A stretch of DNA of 64,000 nt, from NCBI GenBank assembly GCA_963664045.2, contig CAXXGT010000004.1:62001-126000 (forward strand), written 5' to 3'. This DNA comes from JAPPHA01 sp963664045. GTDB lineage: Bacteria; Pseudomonadota; Alphaproteobacteria; Rhodobacterales; Rhodobacteraceae. The notes under the pieces are model-generated. The model saw only the letters and a program-made list of their open reading frames with translations. It made no database searches and was not told where the DNA came from. Position numbers and translations under genes: made by a program. Below, in pieces: positions 38,082 through 47,544 of the stretch; position 1 is the stretch's first letter; every line of letters begins with the position of its first letter.

Positions 38082-39128
38082 TTATACCACTACCAACCCG
38101 AACACGTTTTGCAGGAAGAACAGCCCGATGAAGCAGATCAGGCCGGCGGCGACGGGCGTGACGATCCAGCCGACGACGATCCGGCCCAGCACCGACCAAC
38201 GGATGCCCGCTGCGCCCTGCAGGATCGAGATTCCGACCACTGCGCCGACCACGGCCTGCGAGGATGAGACCGGCACCAGCGGGATGGTCGGCAGGCCGAG
38301 GCCCGACAACCATGCCTCCAGCCCGACCGAAGCGAACATGAACAGCACGATCGAGTGCGACAGCACGGCGATCAGGGCAGAGGTGGCGGAGAGCCGCCCC
38401 AGGTTGTGGCCGACCGTCATCATCACGCCGCGCGAATAGGTGAACACGCCGAGCGCGATGGCCAGACCGCCGAGCAGGAACAGTTGCTGGGTTGAGGAAA
38501 AGACAAATCCGCCGATTTGCAGCGCCGCCAGCGGCTGCACCGGGATAAACACGCCGACCACGTTGGCGATATTGTTGGCACCAAGCGAATAGGCCCCGAA
38601 TGCCCCGGCAACGATCAGCGCCAGCCTTGTGTAGGCGTCGGCCATGACCAGGTGCAGCCTGGTCCTTCTTGAGATAAAATTCAGCGACCTGAACAGGATC
38701 ACGGCGATGATCGCCGCCAGAACCGGACACAGCACCCAGGTGCTGAGGATCTTGGTCAGCGTGGAGGTGTCCGTCGGGTTGGTCGAGAACAGGTTCCAGC
38801 CGATGATCGCGCCGATGATCGACTGCGAGGTGGAGACGGGCAGGCCGGACTTGGTCATCAGGTAGACCGCTATGGCGGCCGATAACGCGGTCATGGAGGC
38901 GCCGGGCAGGGCCGAAATGGCGCCGAGTTTGCCGAGAGTCTGCGAAGTGCCGGCGCCGGAAATCATCGCGCCTAGGATGACAAACAATGAGCAGATGATG
39001 GCGGCGGTGCGCCAGGACACCATTTTGGTGCCGACCGCGGTGCCGAACACGTTGGCGGCGTCGTTGGCCCCCAGCGCCCAGCCCAGAAACAGACCGCTGG
39101 TGAGAAAAATCAGGACAAGCGGGTCCAC
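38082..39128 (-). CDS. Pit-family inorganic phosphate transporter, 348 aa
   Basis: Low-affinity phosphate (metal-phosphate) symporter in the inner membrane. The duplicated Pit signatures are visible as GWALGANDAANVFGTAVG (residue about 16) and GAYSLGANNIANVVG (about 180), with PVSTSQSIIGAIIGWNLF and PVSSSQAVVGAVVGISI as the second signature of each half. About ten membrane segments. It is the compact, prokaryotic form. It lies 5 bases after the DUF47 gene, its usual partner, so the two are co-transcribed. Downstream (37439-38069) is degenerate sequence. Confidence 0.95.
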   Translation of the reverse strand: MDPLVLIFLTSGLFLGWALGANDAANVFGTAVGTKMVSWRTAAIICSLFVILGAMISGAGTSQTLGKLGAISALPGASMTALSAAIAVYLMTKSGLPVSTSQSIIGAIIGWNLFSTNPTDTSTLTKILSTWVLCPVLAAIIAVILFRSLNFISRRTRLHLVMADAYTRLALIVAGAFGAYSLGANNIANVVGVFIPVQPLAALQIGGFVFSSTQQLFLLGGLAIALGVFTYSRGVMMTVGHNLGRLSATSALIAVLSHSIVLFMFASVGLEAWLSGLGLPTIPLVPVSSSQAVVGAVVGISILQGAAGIRWSVLGRIVVGWIVTPVAAGLICFIGLFFLQNVFGLVVV

Positions 39129-39133
39129 GGTGC

Positions 39134-39790
39134 CTAGACGAGCCGCTTGATCGCGTAGATCGAAAGGCGGTCAGCCACGTCTTCGGCCTCGTCCGCCACC
39201 GCGTCGATCTGTTCGACGAACTCGCGCAGATGTATCTTGTGAGCCAGATCGAGGTCGGACACGAAGATCTCTTTTTTCAGATTGGTGCTGATCAAGTCGG
39301 CTTCGCGCTCATAAAGCGTGACCTTGTAGTTATAGGCCGACACATCGTGCGGGCTGTGGAAAAAAGCCCGGCCCCCGAGCTCCAGTTCATTTGCCGCCTT
39401 GACCACCATGTTGGTCAGTTTGCGGTAACCGCTGTTGAATTCTTCGGGTATTTCCGGCTGTTCGATTGCAAATGACCACAGCGAGCCCTCATAACGCGAC
39501 AGGAGCTGGTCGATGGTTTCGATCAGCCCAAGCACGTCACCACGGCTGTCCGGGATCAGGGTGTGTGAATAGAGATGCTTTTCGATGTCGCGGCGCAGTT
39601 GATCGGCCTCGGATTCCATCGCATTGACCCGATCCAGACGGTCCTGGAATTCGTCGTTCATGCCTTCGCGCAGGTACAGGCGGACGGCTAAACGGTAGAC
39701 CACGGAGCATTCCGACACTTTGTCGAAAAAACTGTCGATCTGTTGTTCGAGTTGTCTGGTTCTGCGGAATAGTTGAAGATTGGTTGCCAC
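39134..39790 (-). CDS. DUF47 (PhoU-like) Pit accessory protein, 218 aa
   Basis: All-helical PhoU-like protein that accompanies Pit transporters and is thought to regulate phosphate uptake. The charged helices DEFQDRLDRVNAMESEADQL and REFVEQIDAVADEAEDVADR contain the acidic metal-binding repeats of the family. I choose GTG 39790 with GAGG 8 bases upstream because the family begins near NLQLFRR. A start at 39817 would add nine atypical residues. The gene immediately precedes pit (5-base gap). Confidence 0.93.
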   Translation of the reverse strand: MATNLQLFRRTRQLEQQIDSFFDKVSECSVVYRLAVRLYLREGMNDEFQDRLDRVNAMESEADQLRRDIEKHLYSHTLIPDSRGDVLGLIETIDQLLSRYEGSLWSFAIEQPEIPEEFNSGYRKLTNMVVKAANELELGGRAFFHSPHDVSAYNYKVTLYEREADLISTNLKKEIFVSDLDLAHKIHLREFVEQIDAVADEAEDVADRLSIYAIKRLV

Positions 39791-39984
39791 GCCTTGTACC
39801 TCAGGCCAAATTTTCAAGATTTGCGGTTAGCAGGCAAATACGTGCTAAAGCGAGAAAAATTCAACCTAAATCTCTGGAATAAGCGGATATGAGGGCTGGA
39901 CAGGGGCGGTATGGACAGACTGCCAATGGAAACATTCCGTGTCGGGCCGAAGGCGGCTTTTGGCCTGATCGCCATCCGGCATCC

Positions 39985-41030
39985 GTTCGTTGGAGCGGAT
40001 CAATGACGGCCAGGAAGACCAGCACGGCCTTCATCCGATCGGCGCCGGCCCTTACAAGGTCGCCAGCATCTTGCCGGGCGAGAGCGTTGTGCTCGAGCGC
40101 TTTGACGATTACTGGGGCGAGCCGGCACCCTTCGACAGGGTGACCTTCACCCGCATCCCGGAAGTCTCGACCCGCATCACCGCGCTGGTGAACGGCGAAG
40201 TGGACATTGTCTCGGAAATCCCTCCGGATCAGTACGCGCTGATCGACAACGAGCCGGGGCTGAAGCGCGTTGAAGTCACCTATCCGATGTACCACGTGTA
40301 CCTCTTCAACAACGCCCACCCGGTGACCTCGGACGTGAAGCTGCGCCAGGCGCTGACCCATGCGATCGACTATGACGGCCTAGTCGCGGCGCTGTTCAGC
40401 GGTCAGGGCATGGCCCCGAGGGGGATGCAGTACGAGCAGGTGGGCGAGACCTACAACCCCGATCTCGACATCTTCACCTACGATCCCGAACGCGCGCGCG
40501 AACTGCTGGCCGAGTCGGACTATGACGGCGAGGATGTCGAAATCACCATCTACCCCAACTACTACCTCTACGGTGAGCTGGCTTCCCAGGCGATCCAGGA
40601 CATGTGGCAGGACATCGGCGTCAACGTAAAGCTCGTTCATATCCCGGTCGGTGGGCTCACGGTCGACAAGGATCCCGGCACCATGGTGCGCAATTGGTCG
40701 ATCCCGATGTTGTACAGCGACATCATGGGTGTGATGGACAATGCGCTGACGGAAGACAGCTGGGCCGCGAAGCGCGGGTATTTCGACCCCTATGCCGATC
40801 CGCGCTGGCTGGAACATTACGAGGTCGCCCGCTTCGGCCAGACCGTGGAAGAGCGCAAAGAGGCCTATGCCAGGCTGCACGAAGTCTTCAGCGACCTCGC
40901 GCCGCTCATCCCGCTCTACCAGCCTGCGGACTCTTACGCGATGCGTGCGGATATCGACTTCGAGATCCCAACCGCGCTGCGCCCGTTCACGCTGCCGCTG
41001 CGCGCGGGTCAAATCACCGTCGGCGAGTAA
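39985..41030 (+). pseudogene. Family-5 ABC solute-binding protein, N-terminally truncated
   Basis: About 345 residues of a peptide/opine-type binding protein: HPIGAGPYKVASILPGESV, LRQALTHAIDYDGLVAALFS, DPERARELLAESDYDGEDVE and a normal C-terminus ending LPLRAGQITVGE. Intact family members have about 500 residues including a signal peptide. Here the first 150 or so are missing and no signal peptide or proper start is present. The break at about 39985 coincides with noncoding sequence. Nearby there is no permease; 41031-41217 holds a GGCGGGT/ACCCGCC hairpin and otherwise nothing I recognise. Confidence 0.85.
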
Positions 41031-41217
41031 TGCTGCAATGGCTTGGGCGGGTCCAGCAACCCGCCCGGCAACATCTGTGGCAGCGTTTGCGGATACGAGC
41101 GGAAGGCCTGAGCATGTCATACGAGGTCGCGTCTCGCGCGCCTCCATGGCCCGCCCGAGAGAGGTCCTTCCGCTCGGCATCGCCTGATCGAAGAACGGAC
41201 GATAGTCTTCACCGCTG

Positions 41218-41600
41218 GTGATGACCCCGTGGGCGCGCGGGCCATCACGGATCCAGGCACTTGTGCGGACGCAGACGCCCCTGCCGATGAAACCCGGCCA
41301 TCCCGAGACCCGAACCCATGACGACAAGCGCAACGGAACCACCTGCCTGATGGCGGCCCTCGATGTCGCCACCGGCAAGGTCACCGGCCAGATTGTCGCG
41401 GGTCACCGCTCGGAGGCATTCCCAGTCTTCCTCGACCTCGTCTCCGAGGGAATCAAGCCCGGAACCCCGGTTCATGTCGTGCACGACAACGTCTCCTCCC
41501 ACAAGTCGGCCGACGTCAACGAATGGCTGAAGGACCACTCCGACTGGACGTTCCATTTCACCCCGACCTCAGCCTCGTGGAGGCGTGGAAAAAAGGCCAC
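41218..41600 (+). pseudogene. IS630-family transposase core fragment
   Basis: The frame carries the DDE core of IS630: IQALVRTQTPLPMKPG, HDDKRNGTTCLMAALDVATG, PVHVVHDNVSSHKSADVNEW (second Asp) and TFHFTPTSASW. It stops making sense after 41580, before the catalytic Glu region. N-terminal and C-terminal parts are missing. It is a different piece of the gene from the relics at 27925 and 30690. Confidence 0.8.
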
Positions 41601-41672
41601 CAGAAGCTGCAGGAGTCGGCGTCGTGACAAGAACCAGACCACCAGGAAAGTGACGGCCGGTTGCCTTGCCGG

Positions 41673-42188
41673 TTACTTGTCGGGAATGACGTAACCCAGA
41701 TGCGGTACGGCCGCTTCGTCTTCCATAATCGGCCCCAGCACCGTAATCGGATGCGTTGCGGACGCTTCGAATACCTGGCGGCAGCTCATGTCGAGAACAT
41801 GGGGATTGGGGTTCTCGACCGCCCAGAGATCGGCGAGTGAATCGGCGGAGAGTCCGAACACGACCGCGCGAACGCCGGCGAAGAATGTTGCTCCGGCACA
41901 CATGGCGCACGGTTCCGCACTGACAAACATGACGAGTTCGGAAAGTTTCCGGGTGTGAAACATCCGGCTTGCCGCGCTCATGAGGTTGATCTCGGAATGG
42001 CGGGTGAAATCGTTTTCCGTGAACTCGGTGTTTTCCGCCTCCAGCACGATGTTGCCATGCTTGTCGGCAAGCAGGGCAGCAAACGGCTTGTTGCCTTTCT
42101 TGCGCGCATTCGACGCAAGTTCGATTGCCCGCGACATCAGTTTTTCATGGTCAAGACTGTCAAGCGCAGCCTTGGTCAGCGTGTTCAT
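41673..42188 (-). CDS. Nucleoside/cytidine deaminase-family enzyme, 171 aa
   Basis: Zinc-dependent deaminase of the guanine/cytosine/tRNA-adenosine type. The catalytic motifs are complete: H-x-E in FTRHSEINLMSAASR and P-C-x-x-C in SAEPCAMCAGATFFAG. The core is preceded by AIELASNARKKGNKPFAALL. ATG 42188 has AGGAC 7 bases upstream. The substrate could be a free base or nucleoside (guanine-deaminase-like); no neighbour decides this. It lies between an IS630 fragment and an unrecognised ORF, all in a disturbed region, but the gene itself looks intact. Confidence 0.87.
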   Translation of the reverse strand: MNTLTKAALDSLDHEKLMSRAIELASNARKKGNKPFAALLADKHGNIVLEAENTEFTENDFTRHSEINLMSAASRMFHTRKLSELVMFVSAEPCAMCAGATFFAGVRAVVFGLSADSLADLWAVENPNPHVLDMSCRQVFEASATHPITVLGPIMEDEAAVPHLGYVIPDK

Positions 42189-42675
42189 GAGATCGGTCCT
42201 TTCGTGCGGGGTTTCCACGTTCGCGCAGCCGGTGCCATCGCTCCGTTTTCGCATCATTATCCATGCTTTTGTCCGTGGTGGTCAAGAATGCCATCCAGCC
42301 AATGAGCCAGGGTTCGGGATCTTCGTCGAGACCGAAGCGGCGTCTGACGGCATTGTCGTCCGCCATCCGGGCGCCCCGCCCGAGACTTGCGGATTCGTCG
42401 ATCATCAGGTCGTACAGGATCGTTAATCCGTGAGCTCGAAGCCGGGTGTCTCGTTCGGCTACCTGGAATCCATGCAGTCGCGTGACGGCGTACTGTCCCG
42501 CTAACCCGGACGACAGTTTTGCCAGATGCGTAACAGCCCGGTCGATATCGACGTGCCTGGGGCTGGTCACCTTTACAAGAATACAGGCCGTCTTGCGTCC
42601 CTGCCGACCAGACTTGCGCCAGGACAGGATGCTCTGGCAGTAGAGACTGCTGCAATCCGTCAGGTATGTCTTCAA
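42160..42675 (-). CDS. Unrecognised ORF upstream of the deaminase, up to 171 aa
   Basis: The stretch around 42240-42560 (HVDIDRAVTHLAKLSSGLAG, TRLHGFQVAERDTRL, LTILYDLMIDESASLGRGAR, DPEPWLIGWMAFLTT) reads like genuine protein, while the first and last 25-35 residues look random. No domain recognised and no clear ribosome-binding site. It overlaps the deaminase start by 29 bases in another frame. It may be an intact small gene or the remnant of a larger one. Confidence 0.35.
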   Translation of the reverse strand: MKTYLTDCSSLYCQSILSWRKSGRQGRKTACILVKVTSPRHVDIDRAVTHLAKLSSGLAGQYAVTRLHGFQVAERDTRLRAHGLTILYDLMIDESASLGRGARMADDNAVRRRFGLDEDPEPWLIGWMAFLTTTDKSMDNDAKTERWHRLRERGNPARKDRSHEHADQGCA

Positions 42676-42757
42676 GCCATTTGCAGCACTTGTCGAACAC
42701 CTTGTCGCGCAAAAAATGCACGTTAAGCGCGTCGCATTCTGAGTTTTTCGGGATCTA

Positions 42758-42941
42758 TCTTGATCTCGCCACTGCGCGCATCGATACCATCCGCTCTCGA
42801 TTGCTCAAGCTTGGCGGGCGCATCCGGGTGACGGCGCGCAGGGTCTGGCTGTCCTTCGCATCGGCATTTCCGTTGCAGGATGTTTTCGAGCAGGCGCTTG
42901 CCAACCTGCGTGCAGCACCGGTACGTGCTCCGCCCGGGTAA
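42758..42941 (+). pseudogene. IS1380-family transposase C-terminal fragment
   Basis: The frame TARIDTIRSRLLKLGGRIRV, RRVWLSFASAFPLQDVF, EQALANLRAA matches the very end of IS1380-type transposases (KIGA-x-V, RR-x-x-x-x-x-ASA-x-P). The rest of the element is missing, except possibly the non-coding end downstream. Confidence 0.75.
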
Positions 42942-43447
42942 TCGCGCTCCGGCCCCGAATTCCCACTCTCGCACGGCGCGACTCGGAACGCTGCCGGGGA
43001 GGTGTGGCCGCAGCACGAGGAATGGCGCATACGGCAACCGGGAAAATGACTTCGCGCCTGGATTGGCGCGCGGAAACCGGGCCCGATCCGGCCGAAACCC
43101 CGACGAAAGCCGCCGTCAGTGCGTCATCGTGGTCACCAGCCGTGAATTCACCGAAAAACAGATGTCACCGCGGGTTCGGTGAGCGATGCGGGTTAATCAC
43201 TCGCAAACATGCAAGCACCCCCATGGATTTTGTGCTCTCCTCCCTTTGCAGACGTCAAGAAGGCGCTAACTTGGGTTTACAAACAGCCAGCCAACAGCGA
43301 TACTTCCACAAGGGGATTGCCAAAAGCCAAGAAGCATTCGTGCCTGCAACATGGGCAGGCAGGGCACGCGAACCGTATCGGAAAATCCCCGCTGGTTCGT
43401 GGGTTTGTGACATATCTGGTGTTTCTTCGCAGCATTTAGGAGGGAAA
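42942..43447. other. Leader region of the amino-acid ABC operon
   Basis: About 500 bases without a gene I can support. A plus-strand frame runs through into the binding-protein gene from 43004, but its upstream codons look random, and the good GGAGGG plus signal peptide place the true start at 43448. The operon promoter should lie here; I could not fix it. Confidence 0.45.
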
Positions 43448-44311
43448 ATGAAACTTTCAACCATTGGCATTGCCGTGGCAACTGCCGTGATGAGCGTTTT
43501 TCTCGCGAACAGTCCGGTCAGAGCCGCCAATTGCGCCGATGCCCCGGACATGCTCGAAGAAATCCAGAAGCGCGGGACGATACGTATAGGGTGGATTAAT
43601 TCCAAACCATACCAGTTCCGGAACGAAAATGGTGAGCTTGAGGGTGTACTCGTGAACGCCGCCACGATGCTGTCAGATGAACTCCTTGGCGTCGAGGCTG
43701 AGTGGGTCGAGGCCAAGTGGGACACGTTCATCGCTGGCATGCAATCTGACAAGTACGACATCGTCATTTCGAACGTCGCGAGGCGTCCGAACCGCGCGGT
43801 TTCAGTTTGGTTCACGAAACCCTGGATCATCGGCTATCAGAGTTTTCTCGTGAGAAAAGACGCAGACGTTTCCACTCTTTCCGACCTCGACCAGGAAGGC
43901 CAGACCGTAGTCGTCCGTTTGGGAAGTGCCGCACACATTACCTACACGGAAAACAACCCGGATTTCTTCCAGCACGCCGAATTGAAGTCTCTGGCGCCAC
44001 CGGCGCTTCCAGAACAAGAGGTTGCAAGCGGCCGTGCGATCGCATGGGGTGCAGGGATGACCGAAACACAACAGGTGGCACGTGCAAATCCGGACTGGGC
44101 AAAAGCAATCGTCCTCCCGGAAACGCCACGGTCTGTCGGCGCGGGATTCGTCATTCCACAGTGCCAGCACAATCTGCTGCACTACATGAATATCTTCGTC
44201 GACACACTCATCGAGACACAGTTCATGGTGAAGCAGGCAGAGCTGTATCCCGATCTTGTACTTGGTGCAGTGGTTCAACCCACGCAACTCATGGGTGACG
44301 CGGCCCGTTGA
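43448..44311 (+). CDS. Family-3 (polar amino acid) ABC substrate-binding protein, 287 aa
   Basis: Periplasmic binding protein for an amino acid or related compound. Signal peptide at residues 1-26 (MKLSTIGIAVATAVMS..., cleavage near VRAAN). Domain marks are RGTIRIGWINSKPYQFRNEN, the GELEGV loop, DTFIAGMQSDKYDIVIS and GQTVVVRLGSAAH. It starts at ATG 43448 behind GGAGGG. Downstream genes for permease, ATPase and an MmgE/PrpD protein are in the same direction. A strong hairpin follows the stop, as often seen after highly expressed binding-protein genes. The specific ligand cannot be read from the sequence. Confidence 0.93.
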   Translation: MKLSTIGIAVATAVMSVFLANSPVRAANCADAPDMLEEIQKRGTIRIGWINSKPYQFRNENGELEGVLVNAATMLSDELLGVEAEWVEAKWDTFIAGMQSDKYDIVISNVARRPNRAVSVWFTKPWIIGYQSFLVRKDADVSTLSDLDQEGQTVVVRLGSAAHITYTENNPDFFQHAELKSLAPPALPEQEVASGRAIAWGAGMTETQQVARANPDWAKAIVLPETPRSVGAGFVIPQCQHNLLHYMNIFVDTLIETQFMVKQAELYPDLVLGAVVQPTQLMGDAAR

Positions 44312-44322
44312 GGTTTCCAAGA

Positions 44323-44354
44323 GAAATGTGGGCGGTAGCAACCGCCCACATTTC
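44323..44354 (+). repeat. Intercistronic stem-loop between binding protein and permease
   Basis: GAAATGTGGGCGGT and its exact complement ACCGCCCACATTTC enclose the loop AGCA. There is no T tract. Such hairpins protect the upstream message from 3' exonucleases and raise binding-protein output over permease. Confidence 0.85.
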
Positions 44355-44368
44355 CGCAAGGACGTAAC

Positions 44369-45103
44369 GTGGATTACGATTTCCGATTCGACATCGTTTG
44401 GAACAATTTCCACGTGCTCTTGGCGGGCGTCCAGACAACCGTACTGCTGTCGATTTTGACGATGGTCCTTGGAACGGCGATCGGCTTGATTGTCGCAATC
44501 GTGCGGCTGCGTTTGCCACGTATTCTCGCAATGCCTTTCATAGTTTATGTAGAAGTGTTCCGCGGAACGCCTGCTCTCGTGCAGATCGTCTGGATATACT
44601 ATTGCCTTCCAATCATCCTTGGCGTCGAAATGAGCGCGTTTCTGTCTCTTGTCGTAGCAATGGCATTGAACTCAGGTTCATATCTCTCGGAGGTTTTTCG
44701 AGCTGGAATTCAGGCAATCGACCGGGGCCATATCGACGCCGCGCGTGCTTTGGGATTTCGTCCGGCGCAGGTTACCCGCCGAGTCGTTGTTCCGCAGGCG
44801 GCCTATCGAATGATTCCTGCGATCGGCAACGTATTCATTTCTGCTATCAAGCTGTCTTCTTTGTGCTCTGTGCTCGGGATGTCTGAGCTCATGTATCAAG
44901 GTCAACTAATCATCGCCAACTTCTTTCGGCCAATTGAAGTCTTTACGATCGTAGCGGCAATATATCTTTCCATGACATACTCAACGTCCCTCTTGCTCAG
45001 TTTTCTAGAGTGGCGCTTAGCGTGGGTAAGGCGCGACAAAAGGACCTTTGCGGAACATTTTGCGGATGTTCGTGGCTCGTTGTTCAAGTTGAGGCCACAG
45101 TGA
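44369..45103 (+). CDS. Polar amino-acid ABC transporter permease, 244 aa
   Basis: HisM/GlnP-type inner-membrane permease with about five membrane segments. The family block IVYVEVFRGTPALVQIVWIYY near residue 57 and the ATPase-contact EAA loop around DRGHIDAARALGFRPAQVTR are both present. It starts with GTG 44369 preceded by AAGGA. A single permease gene is present, so the channel is probably a homodimer, as in some such systems. The ATPase gene follows 10 bases after the stop. Confidence 0.94.
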   Translation: MDYDFRFDIVWNNFHVLLAGVQTTVLLSILTMVLGTAIGLIVAIVRLRLPRILAMPFIVYVEVFRGTPALVQIVWIYYCLPIILGVEMSAFLSLVVAMALNSGSYLSEVFRAGIQAIDRGHIDAARALGFRPAQVTRRVVVPQAAYRMIPAIGNVFISAIKLSSLCSVLGMSELMYQGQLIIANFFRPIEVFTIVAAIYLSMTYSTSLLLSFLEWRLAWVRRDKRTFAEHFADVRGSLFKLRPQ

Positions 45104-45113
45104 TCGTCAGTCC

Positions 45114-45902
45114 ATGAAAGGCCAAACATGCAATAGCGCAGAGGCAATCCATATTTCCGATCTCTGGAAATCATTCGGAAAGCTGGAGGTCCTTCGCGGA
45201 ATTTCCTGCGAAATCCGTTCGGGGGAAGTCATTTGCGTCATCGGTGCGTCGGGCTCGGGAAAGTCCACTCTGTTAAGGTGCATCAACAGACTGGAAACGC
45301 CCGACTCCGGACGCATCCTGATACATGGGGAAGAGATTGGCTTCGTTCACGAGGACAATGGTCGCCGACGGCCAATAAGCGAAGCACGTATTGCCAAGCA
45401 GCGCAGCCGTATCGGATACGTTTTCCAGCAGTTCAATCTTTGGCCACATAGAACAGCCGTAGGAAATGTGTCTGAGGCTCTGCTTGTTGTGAAGGGAATG
45501 AAGAAGGCACTCGCCGAAGAGAAAGCAAGAGCACATCTTTCAGACGTCGGTCTGTCGGAATGGGCGGACGAGTACCCGTCAACTCTGTCTGGCGGTCAGC
45601 AGCAACGTGTAGCGATTGCACGCATGCTTGCGATGGAGCCCGATGTATTGCTCTTTGATGAGCCGACATCTGCATTGGACCCAGAGCGTGTTGGTGAAGT
45701 CATCGATGTCATGCGCAATCTTGCAAACGATGGAAGCACGATGTTGATTGCCACTCACGAGATGGCGTTCGCGCGTGATACAGCGGATCGAGTGATCTTC
45801 ATCGATGAAGGCGTGATCGCAGAGCAGGGGCCGGCCAAGCAGTTCTTCCGGTCGCCAAGCACGCAACGACTTCGAGTTTTCCTTCAGCGAATGCAGAGAT
45901 GA
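45114..45902 (+). CDS. Polar amino-acid ABC transporter ATPase, 262 aa
   Basis: GlnQ/HisP-type ATPase. Walker A GASGSGKST, Q-loop VFQQFNLWPH, signature LSGGQQQRVAIARML, Walker B VLLFDEPTSALDPE and switch His in ATHEMAF are all present. It contains a short insertion after EEIGFVHEDNGRRRP seen in HisP-like members. It overlaps the following MmgE/PrpD gene by 4 bases (ATGA), so the enzyme and importer are translationally coupled. Confidence 0.95.
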   Translation: MKGQTCNSAEAIHISDLWKSFGKLEVLRGISCEIRSGEVICVIGASGSGKSTLLRCINRLETPDSGRILIHGEEIGFVHEDNGRRRPISEARIAKQRSRIGYVFQQFNLWPHRTAVGNVSEALLVVKGMKKALAEEKARAHLSDVGLSEWADEYPSTLSGGQQQRVAIARMLAMEPDVLLFDEPTSALDPERVGEVIDVMRNLANDGSTMLIATHEMAFARDTADRVIFIDEGVIAEQGPAKQFFRSPSTQRLRVFLQRMQR

Positions 45903-47344
45903 CACGCATGGACCTGCAGAACCAGGCACATCCGCCCGAACACGAGCTCGCCGACTATGTTTCCGGGCTTTCATGGGACGAACTCGACGAATGGTCACGC
46001 AGTCACCTGGCGAAGATCATCTTCGACAACATAGCGATATCCGTCGGCGCAATCAGGCAAGACCACATATCTGGGAAGATCGTCGAGAAGCACGCGCTTG
46101 AGAATGCTTCTGGTTCCGGAACTTCTACGCTGTGGTCCGGACGCGGAAAGCTGTCCGCCGATCAAGCCGCACTATGCAACGGGACATGGGCGGAAATCCT
46201 GGACTACCAGGACGTCATTGTGGACCCACGAAACAACGGACATGCTGCTGTAACAATCGTTCCAGCAGCGGTCGCAGTTGCGGAGAGGGAGCGTCGAAGC
46301 GGAAAGGAACTGGTCTGCGCGCTCGCGGCGGGCCTCGAGGTGACGATTGCCGTGCTTCGTGCGATTGGAAGAATGCATAGAGCAGACGGTCGAGGGTTTC
46401 GCACCTCGAGTATAGCGGCACCGCTTGGAGCCGCTGCCGCCTGTGCGAAGCTCATGGATCTGGACAAGGCGAAAATACTAAATGCAATGGGGCTTGCTGG
46501 AGCGTGCTCCCCGAACGGATTGATGCCATCTTTGTCACCGTCCGATGGTAGTTTTTGCATGGACAAGGACTGGGTAAACGGCCTTGCCGCCCAACTAGCC
46601 GTGAATTCTGCCGATCATTCTCGGGCTGGGATGACAGCAAGCGACCGTGTTGTTACAGGGGACCGCGGTATCATGGCGAGCCACGCACACGGTGGCGAAT
46701 TGCGGCTTCTGGCACCTTCTGCCCCGACAGCAAACCTGAAATCCGTTGCGTTGAAAAAATTTGCGTCCTGCTATGGGGTTCACACCGCGATGGAGGCAAC
46801 GCAGGAGATATTGGAAGACGGAAACATTAGCCAGGAGATGGTTGAGCAAGTCACTGTCAGAGTAAAGTCGGACAGTTCAACGACATTGGTCACGCGCCAA
46901 ATTCGGAATCACATGGCGGCGCGTTTCAGTCTGCCCTATTCGGTTGCGGCAACAATCTTTCGCGGTGTGAAAATTTCTCCTTCGGACTTCGAAGAGCCCG
47001 CGATCTTCGACAAGGAGGTTCTCAGGCTGATGGCGCGCGTGGAAATTGTTGCTGACGACGCGCTGACGCAATTTCACGAGGAAACCGGTGGGTTCCCGGC
47101 AATTGTATCCGTCCGCGCTGCGGGCAAGACATACAGCAAACGCATCGACTATCCTATCGGCTCGGCCAAGCGCCCAATGAATTGGGACGACTTGATCGGG
47201 AAGTTCAAGGACCTGTTAGACCCTGGGACGACTTCAAGGAATCATTCGCGATTGCGCCGAACTGAGGCAGACGTGTCACGGTATGACAACGTTGTGGATT
47301 TCGTTGAAATGATGAACTGTTCCAGAGCTCAATTGAAGCCATAG
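45899..47344 (+). CDS. MmgE/PrpD-family protein, 481 aa
   Basis: The family includes 2-methylcitrate dehydratase, cis-aconitate decarboxylase and related dehydratases/decarboxylases of small carboxylic acids. Recognised by LADYVSGLSWDELDEWSRSH at the N-terminus, SADQAALCNGTWAEILDYQD, GHAAVTIVPAAVAVAERE and KFASCYGVHTAMEATQEI. ATG 45899 overlaps the ATPase stop; ATG 45908 is an alternative. Its coupling to an amino-acid-type importer suggests that the imported compound, not propionate, is the substrate source. The last 60 residues are more variable than usual. Confidence 0.9.
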   Translation: MTRMDLQNQAHPPEHELADYVSGLSWDELDEWSRSHLAKIIFDNIAISVGAIRQDHISGKIVEKHALENASGSGTSTLWSGRGKLSADQAALCNGTWAEILDYQDVIVDPRNNGHAAVTIVPAAVAVAERERRSGKELVCALAAGLEVTIAVLRAIGRMHRADGRGFRTSSIAAPLGAAAACAKLMDLDKAKILNAMGLAGACSPNGLMPSLSPSDGSFCMDKDWVNGLAAQLAVNSADHSRAGMTASDRVVTGDRGIMASHAHGGELRLLAPSAPTANLKSVALKKFASCYGVHTAMEATQEILEDGNISQEMVEQVTVRVKSDSSTTLVTRQIRNHMAARFSLPYSVAATIFRGVKISPSDFEEPAIFDKEVLRLMARVEIVADDALTQFHEETGGFPAIVSVRAAGKTYSKRIDYPIGSAKRPMNWDDLIGKFKDLLDPGTTSRNHSRLRRTEADVSRYDNVVDFVEMMNCSRAQLKP

Positions 47345-47544
47345 GAGCTTCATGCGAGATTGCTTGGGCCGAGTGGATCTTTCCCACTGATCGGGTGATC
47401 ATTCAGTTGAAGTGGTGGGAAATGGGGGCTGGCCGGGCACGCCCGCACGGAGACGACGCGTCGTTACGGCTGCCGAGACGAGCAGATTTTGCTTGAAGGA
47501 ATCGAGGGATCGGCATCTGGGCGCAACGGGAGGAACAGGGACCA

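Noticed and set aside
40380..41384. 334-residue minus-strand frame
   Set aside because: Antisense of the family-5 binding-protein fragment; no motif of its own.
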